Below, in pieces: positions 45,234 to 53,846 of a stretch of DNA of 64,000 nucleotides. The stretch comes from Pseudomonadota bacterium (GTDB lineage Bacteria; Myxococcota_A; Polyangia; Polyangiales; Polyangiaceae). The notes beneath the pieces were generated by a model. That model saw only the letters and a list, made by a program, of their open reading frames with translations. It was not told where the DNA came from and ran no database searches. The stretch lies in the NCBI GenBank assembly GCA_023398955.1, contig JAEWRL010000227.1, forward strand, positions 18,306 to 82,305, in the 5' to 3' direction. Numbering within the stretch: the first letter of the stretch is position 1; each line of letters opens with the position of its first letter. The position numbers were made by a program, and so were the translations under genes.

Positions 45234-48200
45234 TCAGAGGCGTGGATCCTCGTCGAAGCAGCAGCGGAATCCGCTGTCGAAGAGCCGGAAATCGCTGCTC
45301 ACCTTGAAGAAGGTGTAGTCGCAAATGGCTCCTTGGTCCTGAGCGCTATCACTGCGATAGGAACCACCGAGCAGCGGATAGACGGCGTGGGGCAACGTCC
45401 AGGCGCCGCCGCAGGATCCCCCCGCGGGCCCCGCCGAGTCGCAGCAGGGAAGACCGTACTCGTCGCAAACCTCGTTGGAGTCCGCGTCCGTGCAGCGGAT
45501 ACCGTCCGCGACGCACGTGGCGGCGTCTGCCACGCCAGAGTTGCGACAGATTCCGGAGTGGCATGCCGCGCCGCTGCTTGTCGTGCAGTTCGAGTCATTG
45601 GCACAGCACTGCGTGGAGTCGCTGCAGGGCTGCCCGCTGAGTCTTTGGGAGTTGTCCAGTAATCCACACAGCCGTTGTGCTCCCGAGGGCCCGCTTACGG
45701 AGCTCGACGTTCCGGAGCAGCATTCGGCGCTGCAGGTCGCGGCGTCCGGGCACACAGCGCGATCCTTGAGGCAGCGAGCGAGCTCACGGGCATTGCCCGT
45801 CGTGTCGTGGGCGTTCGTCGTGTTACCGAAGGCCGTGTCCCACGGCGAGGCACAGGCGGCGAGGAGCGGCGACTCGGTCGGGAGGAGCGCGTCCTGGTTG
45901 CCCGAGAGTCCAGGTTCCCCATCGAACCCTGCCAGGTTGCAGTAGGGTGGGTTCGTATAGTCGGACGCAGTGCTGCAGCTCTCGGTGAACCCGAAGTCGC
46001 AGGTGCCATCGGAGCCGTGACAAAGGCCCACCCACTCGGACATGCGGCAGATGCGACCACCCATGTCGAAGCAGGTCTCCTCCACCTCCCGCGCGGCGAC
46101 ATTGGTCCAAGGCAAACGACCGGGCCCGGAACAGGCGAGGGTTCCCGGTTCGTTCAGGGTGCCTTGGCTGTTTTCCGTGGCGTCGGGGCGGCTAGCCTCA
46201 TAAGCGAAGACCCACGGGCCCGTGGCGCTGAGAGCGACGACCTCCGGCTGCACGAAGGGTTGAGCGACGTTTCCGAGGGCCGCCGCTTCCGTGTCGATGA
46301 ATGTCTCGTCGATGGTTCCGTCGCAATCGTTGTCCTTTCCATCACAGATTTCGTTCGACGCCTGTGGGGCTGGCGCATCGCACTCGAGATCCGCGCCAGC
46401 CGCGTTGCATATCCACCGGCCTTGCGTCACGCAGTCATTGTCGAGGCCCTCGCTCGCGCCGCTCCGCGTGCAAGCTGAGCCTTTTCGCGCGCTGTGCTCA
46501 TCGTCAATGACACCGTTGCAGTTGTTGTCCTTGCCATCGCAGTCTTCATCGAGGCCAGGCGCGGAACAGTCTCCCAGGGCGCCGCCACAGATGTCCGGAT
46601 CGGCGAACGAGCAGCTCCACTCGCCCGCGACGCAGCTCACCGTCGGCGTGCAGCCTGGGCTGTTCGTGTTGGGCACCCCGCAGAGGGCGCGGAGAGTGGC
46701 AGTCTCGGGCTCCGTGATGTCCACGGCTTCGTCTACCTGGCCGTCGCAGTCGTCGTCCTGGCCGTTGCAGAGCTCGTAACCGAGGGAGACGCAGAAGGTA
46801 TCGCAGGGGTCGCCGTCATCCGGTACCAGGTCGTGCCAGTTCGCCAAGCAACCATTGCTGCTGCACTCGTAGCTGTCGCCGCTATCGACGCAGCTCCAGT
46901 CGGTATTGGGGGAGGTCGCCGTGCAATCGTTGTCGCAGCTGCCACAGCTCGTGACGAGGTCCAGGGAAGTGCCGTTGAGAATGCCGTCGCAGTTCTCGTC
47001 CACGCCACACGTGTCGGTGAGGCTCGCACTGCGCGTGACGGATCCCTCGCAGACGACGAGTCCAGCGGCGCTGCAGGCCGTCAGCCCAGCTTGGCACGCG
47101 GAGACGCCACCCTCCACCTCCGGGGGAACGTCGCAGGGGAGCGCTGCCTCGGGGGTTGGAGCTGCGCAGACCTGCTCGCTCGTCGTGGTTTGAAAGGCAC
47201 AGAGCTCCCCAGGGCCACAATCGTCCTGGGTCGTGCATGTCCGGACGGGTTGGATGACCGAGCCGTCGACGACGCCGTCGCAGTCGTCGTCTGCCCCATT
47301 GCAGGTCTCTTCGCTGGGGCCGATTGCTCCCTGGCAGAGGAGCTGCCCGTCGTCCGTGCAGAGCAAGGTGCCGCCGGTGCAGGTTCCCACGTTCGTGCCG
47401 CAGTTGCCCGTGGCGTTCGTCACGGCGTCATCTGCCACCCCGTCGCAGTCGTCGTCCAACCCATTGCACAGCTCGAGTTGTGAGCCGGGTCGGATCACCT
47501 GGGCGCCCTCGTCAGAGTCGCAGATGCCGTTCCGGAGACCCGTCTCGGGGACGTTGGGGTTGGCGCTCGTCTCGTCGTTCGAGGCGGCGTCGCAGCAAGA
47601 GAGCTGTCCACCGATACACTTCTGGATTCCCGCGTGGGCCTCGGCGGCGCAGACGCCCAGCGTACCTCCCTGACAGCTCTCACCGATGCCCTCCGCCCCC
47701 TCCAGGTCAGGGTCCGTGTTGTCAATCAAGCCGTCGCAGTCATCGTCGATGCCGTTGCAGATCTCCGGGCCGCTGGCGTCGCACTGGTACTCGCAGCCAT
47801 CCGAGGGATTGCCGTTCGCGTCGTGGTAGCCGTCCTCGCAGCTGCCGACGACGCACTTTGTGTTGGCTTCGCTGCAGCTTTCGCCATCTTCGGCGCTGGA
47901 CTCACAGCGCGCCGTACCGTGGAGAATCACGCAGCGGTGGCCACAACGGCCGCAGTTCTCCGTGTCGTCACAGGTGTCGACGTCTTCGTCGATCTGACCG
48001 TCGCAATCGTCGTCGCGGCCGCAGCCCCGCTCGCCGCCGAGGTCCAGCGTGTTTTCCCCCTGGGGATTGTCGTCACAGTAGTACTCGCAGCCCGGGACGT
48101 CAGGATCGATGTCGTAGAAGTCTTGCGCGCACTCCTCGAACTCGCAGCTGCCGGCTTCGGTGCCGTCGGCGTCATCGGGCGGCGTGCAGGTGGGGGACGC

Positions 48201-48614
48201 GACGTTCGCGAGGAGCAGGGTGCAATCCGTCGCACAGTTTCCGCAGCTCCTCACGGAAGAGTAGTCGGCGTCCTCGTCGATCTCTCCGTCGCAATCGTTG
48301 TCACGGTGGTCACAGATGTCGTCGGCCGCGGGATCGCATTGCGCGTCAGCGCCCGCCGCCCCGCTCGAGCCGAGGCTTCCCCTGCCGGCAAGCGGCGAGT
48401 TGCCCGTGCCCGCGTCGAAGTCGAGGCCCGGGCCGCCCCCGGAGCTCGGTCCGCCAGAGCCACGCCCAGCCCCTGCCGCGAGCTCTTCGCAGCCGCTGTA
48501 GCAGTATGCCTCCTCCGTGCACCCGCTCAGGACTCCACTCGTCCCGAGTCCCAGGAGCACGAGGAGCAGAGGGCCGCTGAGGCGGGTCGATGAGTGCGTC
48601 GACGTCGTTTTCAT
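45234..48614 (-). CDS. MopE-repeat lipoprotein with FGE/SUMF1-like C-terminal domain
   Basis: A 1126-residue lipoprotein from ATG 48614 (MKTTSTHSSTRL) with lipobox LSGC. A Gly/Ser linker is followed by about nine CxxxDxDCDGxxDE units (for example CDHRDNDCDGEIDED, CNGIDDDCDGLIDN, CNGQDDDCDGQVDEAVD, CDGKDNDCDGTIDE), the metal-binding repeat related to MopE. From ~800 a compact domain with VFAYEASRPDAT, CFDMGGRICRMSEWVGLC, DTTGNARELARC and GSYRSDS...GFRCC resembles a formylglycine-generating-enzyme/SUMF1-type C-lectin fold, probably used for binding. It overlaps the stop of the vWA-MopE gene (ATGA), so it is co-transcribed. There are many disulfide-type Cys. Confidence 0.82.
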   Translation of the reverse strand: MKTTSTHSSTRLSGPLLLVLLGLGTSGVLSGCTEEAYCYSGCEELAAGAGRGSGGPSSGGGPGLDFDAGTGNSPLAGRGSLGSSGAAGADAQCDPAADDICDHRDNDCDGEIDEDADYSSVRSCGNCATDCTLLLANVASPTCTPPDDADGTEAGSCEFEECAQDFYDIDPDVPGCEYYCDDNPQGENTLDLGGERGCGRDDDCDGQIDEDVDTCDDTENCGRCGHRCVILHGTARCESSAEDGESCSEANTKCVVGSCEDGYHDANGNPSDGCEYQCDASGPEICNGIDDDCDGLIDNTDPDLEGAEGIGESCQGGTLGVCAAEAHAGIQKCIGGQLSCCDAASNDETSANPNVPETGLRNGICDSDEGAQVIRPGSQLELCNGLDDDCDGVADDAVTNATGNCGTNVGTCTGGTLLCTDDGQLLCQGAIGPSEETCNGADDDCDGVVDGSVIQPVRTCTTQDDCGPGELCAFQTTTSEQVCAAPTPEAALPCDVPPEVEGGVSACQAGLTACSAAGLVVCEGSVTRSASLTDTCGVDENCDGILNGTSLDLVTSCGSCDNDCTATSPNTDWSCVDSGDSYECSSNGCLANWHDLVPDDGDPCDTFCVSLGYELCNGQDDDCDGQVDEAVDITEPETATLRALCGVPNTNSPGCTPTVSCVAGEWSCSFADPDICGGALGDCSAPGLDEDCDGKDNNCNGVIDDEHSARKGSACTRSGASEGLDNDCVTQGRWICNAAGADLECDAPAPQASNEICDGKDNDCDGTIDETFIDTEAAALGNVAQPFVQPEVVALSATGPWVFAYEASRPDATENSQGTLNEPGTLACSGPGRLPWTNVAAREVEETCFDMGGRICRMSEWVGLCHGSDGTCDFGFTESCSTASDYTNPPYCNLAGFDGEPGLSGNQDALLPTESPLLAACASPWDTAFGNTTNAHDTTGNARELARCLKDRAVCPDAATCSAECCSGTSSSVSGPSGAQRLCGLLDNSQRLSGQPCSDSTQCCANDSNCTTSSGAACHSGICRNSGVADAATCVADGIRCTDADSNEVCDEYGLPCCDSAGPAGGSCGGAWTLPHAVYPLLGGSYRSDSAQDQGAICDYTFFKVSSDFRLFDSGFRCCFDEDPRL

Positions 48615-51406
48615 AGGACTACCCCTCCTTGCGCGGCACGTCGCTGAGAGCGTCGGCGTCGTCCCTGCAGCGCGAGCGCCGCCAGGGCCAGCGCGGCTGC
48701 TGCCGCCGAGCCGCTCGGCCCCGACCGGATCCGGCAGGAACAACCACCACCACCGCTGGCGAGCCCCCAGTTGCCGCGCGGTTCGTCCGCGGAGCCAGAG
48801 CCCGGGCCGTTGCCTGCCTCACCGCTGCTGCTTCGCCCCGCGTCGCTCCCACCGTTCTCGGTGCCGCCAGCGCCGCCAGCGCCAGCCGTCGTGTCACGGT
48901 AGCATTCGCCCGCCGCGCAGACCTGGCCCGCAGGGCAGTGAACCCCGGTGCAAGGATCGTCGACGCAGGCTCCCGTCGTGGGTTCGCAGTAGGCGCCATC
49001 CGAGCAGGGAAGGGCGTCCTCCTCAGTCCTGCAAGGGCTCTGCCCACATTCCCCCGTTGGTAGGCAGACCTCGTCTTGGTCACACGGCTCGCTGCAACCG
49101 GTGGGGAGGCACTCCCCTTCGACACAGCGCTCGTCGTCGTCGCACTCGACGTCAGCGCAGGAGGGGACGCACCGGGCTTCGTCACGGGCGGAGCTTGGCT
49201 TGCACGTCTCGTCCGGCTCGCAGGGATTCTCTGCGCAGGGGTCTGCGACGCAGTCCCCGTCGATGCACATGGCTCCCGTCTCGCACCCGAAGAAGTAGCA
49301 GTTCTCCACTTGGCATTGACCCTTGGTCGCGCCGCTGGGCACGCAGCGGAGGCCGTCTTCGCACGTGATGCCGAAGCAGGGGCTGTGGCAGCTCTGCAGA
49401 CGGCACTCGCAGACGGGAATGGGGAGCCCCCGCGCATCCGTGCCTCCGGGGCCACATTCCACGTTGCCCCGAGCGTCCTCTACCGTCTCTTTGCTGCAGT
49501 CGCCGCAGGGACTCGGCGGGATGCAGAAGCGCCCCTCTACGTCGGAGCCGCTGATCGAGGCAGCATCGCAGCTGTAGGCGCCGGTCGCGCAAGGAAACTC
49601 GCCGGATTGGCAAGGCGCCGCGCAAAAACACTCGCCACCCACGGAGATGCAAGCCTTGCCAGGGGAACAGATGGGTGGATCCGTCTCGTCCGTTCGACCG
49701 TCACAGTCGTTGTCGACGCAGTCGCACTCTTCCGTCTGAATTCCCACGCCGCCCTGGCAGGCGACCATCCCATTGATGCAGCCCAGGGTGCCGGGAAGGC
49801 AGAGTCCCTCGGACGAGCCACACGTCGCGCCCAAGATCCGAGTCGGATCCGCGGGATCCGCGGTGTCGTCGATACCGTCCGGCGCGGGTCCCGATTCGTC
49901 GACACGCCCGTCGCAGTCGTTGTCCAACCCGTCGCAGACCTCCACCTGCGGGCCAACCCCCCCCTGACACACGAGCTCCCCGGAGCCCTCCGGGTCGCAG
50001 ACGAGCCGTCCCGGCTGGCAGGCGCCCTCGCTACGGTCGCCCGGGAAGTCGCTCGCGTCGTAGGTCGGTGTGCACTCGCCGCCCAGGGCGATCCCGTTGT
50101 CCACCTCACCGTCGCAGTCATTGTCGAGACCGTCGCAGATCTCTGCCTGGGGTCCCACCCCGCTGCACTCGAGGACACCGTCGTCACAAACGATGGTCCC
50201 GGGCAGGCAAGCCCCGGTCTCGTCACCGCAAGCGTCCCCGATGGGACTGCCGAGACCTTCGTCCGTGGCGCCGTCGCAGTCGTTGTCGAGACCATCGCAG
50301 ATCTCGCCTGCAGGGAGCCGACCCTGGGTACACGTCCACGCCCCCGCGCTGCACTGCAGCGTGCCAGCGGCGCAGGGGCTGGTGAGCACTCCGGCGTCAC
50401 TGCAGCCGGCGCCCTCCGGCGCGCACCACTCGAGCTCCGCGAAAGAGCAACGGTCCTCCCCTTCGCACGCCTCGGGCTCGATGGTCCAGCAGCCAGACTC
50501 CGCCGGGGCGTCGGCGAGGGGGGCTTCGTCGACCGCGCCGTCGCAATCGTCGTCGACGCCGTTGCAGACCTCGACGGGCACGGGTCCGCTGAAGGTGCAC
50601 TCGAGCGTCCCTGCGACACAGGCGACGATCCCCGCGTCGCAGGCGCCACAGGGGCTGCCTACAAGAGGAAGGTCCGAGCCGTCCCAGGCCAGGTCCACGA
50701 CGCCATCGCAGTCGTTGTCCAGGCCGTCGCAGATCTCCTGCCGGGGGCCCGCGGCGCCCTGGCAGCTGGAGCTGCCGCAAGGGATCTCACCCATCCGGCA
50801 GATCGAGGTCAGATTGCTGGTGCCGTCGCCGTACACGATGCCCGGGTGCCCGCTCGGCACGCTGGGTGCGCAGGGCTGCCCTTCGGCGTCGTCGTCGATC
50901 TGGCCGTTGCAGTCATTGTCGATGCCATCGCAAATCTCGGCGCTCGTCGCGACGTCGCAGGTGCCGAAGTCCCCGCTCGTGCACGTGCGGATGCCCTGGC
51001 ATCCCGGAGTCCCCGCCAGCGCGCAGGGGACGGTGAGGGGATCTCCATTCTCGTCCTCGTCGACGAGCCCGTCGCAGTCGTCGTCATGGCCGTTGCAAGC
51101 CTCCGAAGCAGGATAGCAGGGCTCGCAGTTGTCCAGCTCTTCATCGATCTGGCCGTCGCAGTCGTCATCGCTGCCGTTGCATTCCTCCGCGACGGGGCAG
51201 GAGGGACACTTGGTGAACCCCTCGTCCGCCTCGCTCTCCCTGCTCGATCCGTCGGCTTGCAGGTTGTAGTCCCACTCGCAGTTGTTATCGAGGTCGTCGC
51301 AGACCTCCCCGGGGTTTTTGCAGAGCCATTGGGCCTCCGGCGCCGCCGGGTCCATGCTCGGGTCCCAGCATGGAAGCAATGTGAGATCCGGGCTGCCCGC
51401 CGTCAC
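48611..51406 (-). CDS. MopE-repeat MYXO-CTERM protein, 3' part of a split vWA gene
   Basis: A 931-residue frame from GTG 51406, continuous in frame with the vWA protein at 51482-52540 but separated by one TAG codon. About ten CDGLDNDCDGxxDE-type units cover the first half. The second half is Cys-rich EGF/keratin-like repeats (CADVECDDDERCVEGECLP, CTGVHCPAGQVCAAGEC). A Gly/Ser region leads to the MYXO-CTERM tail: GGGCSC, a hydrophobic Ala/Leu helix and RRRRSQRR, which anchors the protein at the envelope. The 25 codons between TAG and GTG also read as this protein (ending CLAAYEAS), so the true product was probably one 1309-residue polypeptide. Confidence 0.75.
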   Translation of the reverse strand: MTAGSPDLTLLPCWDPSMDPAAPEAQWLCKNPGEVCDDLDNNCEWDYNLQADGSSRESEADEGFTKCPSCPVAEECNGSDDDCDGQIDEELDNCEPCYPASEACNGHDDDCDGLVDEDENGDPLTVPCALAGTPGCQGIRTCTSGDFGTCDVATSAEICDGIDNDCNGQIDDDAEGQPCAPSVPSGHPGIVYGDGTSNLTSICRMGEIPCGSSSCQGAAGPRQEICDGLDNDCDGVVDLAWDGSDLPLVGSPCGACDAGIVACVAGTLECTFSGPVPVEVCNGVDDDCDGAVDEAPLADAPAESGCWTIEPEACEGEDRCSFAELEWCAPEGAGCSDAGVLTSPCAAGTLQCSAGAWTCTQGRLPAGEICDGLDNDCDGATDEGLGSPIGDACGDETGACLPGTIVCDDGVLECSGVGPQAEICDGLDNDCDGEVDNGIALGGECTPTYDASDFPGDRSEGACQPGRLVCDPEGSGELVCQGGVGPQVEVCDGLDNDCDGRVDESGPAPDGIDDTADPADPTRILGATCGSSEGLCLPGTLGCINGMVACQGGVGIQTEECDCVDNDCDGRTDETDPPICSPGKACISVGGECFCAAPCQSGEFPCATGAYSCDAASISGSDVEGRFCIPPSPCGDCSKETVEDARGNVECGPGGTDARGLPIPVCECRLQSCHSPCFGITCEDGLRCVPSGATKGQCQVENCYFFGCETGAMCIDGDCVADPCAENPCEPDETCKPSSARDEARCVPSCADVECDDDERCVEGECLPTGCSEPCDQDEVCLPTGECGQSPCRTEEDALPCSDGAYCEPTTGACVDDPCTGVHCPAGQVCAAGECYRDTTAGAGGAGGTENGGSDAGRSSSGEAGNGPGSGSADEPRGNWGLASGGGGCSCRIRSGPSGSAAAAALALAALALQGRRRRSQRRAAQGGVVL

Positions 51407-51481
51407 GCTCGCCTCATAGGCAGCAAGACAGGACTCGCGGGCGTCTTCACAGCACTGGCCGCTCGGACGCTCACGGTTACA

Positions 51482-51484
51482 CTA
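51482..51484 (-). other. in-frame TAG between vWA and MopE parts
   Basis: The frame reads CTDEGYRV, then TAG, then CNRERPSGQCC, with both sides in the MopE/vWA reading frame and no other stop. Comparable proteins, as I recall, have an aromatic residue such as Tyr here, so TAC or TAT to TAG is the simplest origin. Suppression or readthrough is an alternative. Confidence 0.8.
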
Positions 51485-52540
51485 GACGCGGTAGCCCTCG
51501 TCGGTGCAGCCGTTGCAGTTGTCGTCCAGGTTGTTGCATCTCTCTGGAGCAATCGCTCCAGCGATGATGTCCGCCAGCGCGGACGAGAGCTCGGCCTCGT
51601 TGGTCGCGAAGATGGAGGAGCTCGTGCCGCCAGCGCGGGCAATCGCGTCCGTGCGGCTCTGGGTTCCGCCAGCGAACTGAATGACGTGCGTGAGGACGCG
51701 GCGCGGCGGGCGCGAGGAGTCGTCCTCGGCCAAGTTGAAGCCCTGGTTCAGGGCGGCCGCGGCCTCGACGGCGGCTCCGGGTTCCTGTTCCACGTGGTAG
51801 TCGGGATCGCAGGACTCGTCGCCGTCCGTGAGCAGGATGACGTTCACGCGGCGGCATGTCGGGTCGGCCGGGCTCAGGGGTGTCGCATAGGTGGGACCTC
51901 CTCCCGTGGCTGGCGAGACCCACTCATTGGAGAAGTAGCGGTAGGCGTCGCGCAGGGCGCCCCCGAGTGGCGTCCAGGTATTCGCCGAGATCTCACCGTT
52001 GCTGCTCCTGTTGTCGACCCACGTGAGCAGGTCGGCGGCGGTGGTGCTCTGGCTTATCGGAACGAGGATGTTCAGACTGCGCCGCTGTAAGAGGACGCTG
52101 TCTCCCAGGTAGGGTGAGACGTAGGGGTCCGGGGACGGATCATCAGGGGTCCAAGTCGCGGGATCCCAAGCGGGGAGCACGACGCTGCCATTGGTGGCGC
52201 CGCAGTCCGGGCTCGAGACGAACTGCGCCAGGCCAAACTCGACGAGCCCGGAGAACGCCTGAACCGCGTTGTAGACCGCGCAGCGGGCATGGCCGGTGCG
52301 GGTCGTCGGGTACGTCGCGTTCGTGCACGACGGCGCAGCGCCAGAGACCTCGTAGTCCATGCTCCCAGAGTTGTCGACGATGAGCATGAAGTACGGCTTG
52401 GCTGGCTCTGGCCAATCCCCAGGGTTCGGCGAGCGGCACTCGGCCGGCTCCAGAAGCTGTGCTGCGGCATCGTCAGCCGCGAGCCACGCACCCAGCACGA
52501 GAGCCGGAAAGAGCCAGCTCCCTGTCTTGAATCGTTGCAT
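51482..52540 (-). CDS. secreted von Willebrand factor A protein (N-terminal part)
   Basis: 352 residues from ATG 52540 (MQRFKTGSWLFPALVLGAWLAADDAAAQ), signal peptide cleaved after AAAQ. The vWA domain starts YFMLIVDNSGSMDYE, an intact MIDAS DxSxS, with later NVILLTDGDESC and the TPLGGALRDAYRYF Thr. It ends with PERCNNLDDNCNGCTDEGYRV, the first MopE unit, cut by TAG at 51482. It is thus the front of the MopE/MYXO-CTERM protein that follows. vWA plus metal-binding repeats suggests a surface adhesin or calcium/copper-binding protein. Confidence 0.85.
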   Translation of the reverse strand: MQRFKTGSWLFPALVLGAWLAADDAAAQLLEPAECRSPNPGDWPEPAKPYFMLIVDNSGSMDYEVSGAAPSCTNATYPTTRTGHARCAVYNAVQAFSGLVEFGLAQFVSSPDCGATNGSVVLPAWDPATWTPDDPSPDPYVSPYLGDSVLLQRRSLNILVPISQSTTAADLLTWVDNRSSNGEISANTWTPLGGALRDAYRYFSNEWVSPATGGGPTYATPLSPADPTCRRVNVILLTDGDESCDPDYHVEQEPGAAVEAAAALNQGFNLAEDDSSRPPRRVLTHVIQFAGGTQSRTDAIARAGGTSSSIFATNEAELSSALADIIAGAIAPERCNNLDDNCNGCTDEGYRV

Positions 52541-52742
52541 GCCGTAGAGCTCCCTGGCGTAAGACCAGTGAGCTCTACGGTTGGGGCGCACCAAACTGAA
52601 GAGCCCGGCGAGGCGCCGCGTCATGCTGGCGGATACGGTATGTGATGCGGGGAGGTGGTAATCCAGGCTGCTCTGCCGCTTGGTCGAGACCGCGGCCCAG
52701 AGCTCGGCTTCCTACCTCCGAGCCCGGCGCATGCGCGCGCAC

Positions 52743-53543
52743 TCAGCCGCAGCTGCTCGCCACCGAAGCGGTGCCACCATTGTCGATGGCGGCCAGCACG
52801 GCGAGCTGCAGAGCGTGCCGGTGCGCGTTGCCGATGGGGGAGCCGTCGAGCTCGAGGATCTCGAACCTGTCGTAGACGCGACCACCTCGCGTGGCGATGT
52901 GTGACCCCACGATCTGCACCTGCTCGCGGAAGAGGGCCTGGGTGACGGCGAGCAGGAGCCCCGAACGATCCCGGGTCTCCACCTCGAGGGTGACGATGTT
53001 GCCCTGGCTCCCTTCGATGAAGCGCACGGACGTCTCGGACGCCCCCGGTGTGAGGGATCCGGGCGAGCGCTGCGGAGCCGTGGCCTGGCCGTATCGCCCT
53101 GCGAGCAGCTCCATCAAGGCTTCCCGAACGGCGCGCGCGTCGCGCTCGGTCACCTCTTCCTCGTGGTCCGGGTACAGGTGGCGAACCCAGAAGAGATCCA
53201 CCGCCTCGATGTTGCCTCCGTGCGTGACGCGGGTGTACGCCTCGGCTTCGATCACGTCGAGGCCGCAGAGCACCAGTGCGGCACTGATGAGCGCCAGCAA
53301 GCCAGGCTCGTCGCTCGCCACGATGCAGAGCCCCATGCCCTCGCGGTGGGGTGAGGGAAAGAGTCCGATGCTCGTTGCTCTCAGTCCTCGTTCGGCTACG
53401 ACTCGTGCGTGGCGCGTCGCCGTCACGGCATCGAACTGCTCTCGGTAGCGCAGCGGCATCGAGTCGAGGAAGGCGAGCAAAGGATCTTCGGGCTGCAGCA
53501 CTCGCCCAGTCGAACCCTGTGGCTGGCAATGGGGGGTGTCCAT
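52743..53543 (-). CDS. tandem ACT-domain protein, GlnD-C-terminus-like
   Basis: A 266-residue protein from ATG 53543 (MDTPHCQPQGS); the frame continues upstream without similarity. The first ACT-like domain (~70-160) has LCIVASDEPGLLALISAALVLCGLDVIEAEAYTRVTHGG. The second (~185-255) has VTLEVETRDRSGLLLAVTQALFREQVQIVGSHIATRGGRVYDRFEI. Both resemble the C-terminal ACT pair of GlnD, the PII uridylyltransferase. There is no nucleotidyltransferase or HD domain, so it may be a stand-alone amino-acid sensor. It stands between surface-protein genes. Confidence 0.8.
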   Translation of the reverse strand: MDTPHCQPQGSTGRVLQPEDPLLAFLDSMPLRYREQFDAVTATRHARVVAERGLRATSIGLFPSPHREGMGLCIVASDEPGLLALISAALVLCGLDVIEAEAYTRVTHGGNIEAVDLFWVRHLYPDHEEEVTERDARAVREALMELLAGRYGQATAPQRSPGSLTPGASETSVRFIEGSQGNIVTLEVETRDRSGLLLAVTQALFREQVQIVGSHIATRGGRVYDRFEILELDGSPIGNAHRHALQLAVLAAIDNGGTASVASSCG

Positions 53544-53846
53544 CGCGTTTCCGGACGATGTTTCGCCGCTCCCTCGCGGCGCACGGAGGTGCGGGAGGGT
53601 TGGGCGCGTGTCGGGGGGCTCATGCCGCGGAGCGGGCTGAGCTGGAGCGCACCCCTGAGACGGGCGCGCTCGAGAGTCGTCGACTCGGCTCGAGCGCAGA
53701 CACGTGGCGGAGCGAACCGTCGGAGCACCGCGCCTGCGCCCCCTGGTACGAAACGTCGTGCCTCGACGATGAGCTCGAGCATCGAGCCGACGTGCTCGAT
53801 TCACCTCGAGACGATGAGCTCGAGACGACGGGGTGGGTGACCGCTC
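53544..53846. other. intergenic region with short direct repeats
   Basis: About 300 bp. ACGATGAGCTCGAG occurs twice (near 53766 and 53811), in a stretch dense with CTCGAG-like palindromes. No supported gene. Confidence 0.4.

Noticed and set aside
46494..48593. Long plus-strand frames opposite the MopE lipoprotein
   Set aside because: Same cause: mirrors of the DNDCDG repeats, with no start signals or recognisable domain.
49076..52090. 1004-codon plus-strand open frame
   Set aside because: It is antisense to the MopE genes; the repeated GTCGTCGCAGTC codons of the repeats keep the opposite strand open.
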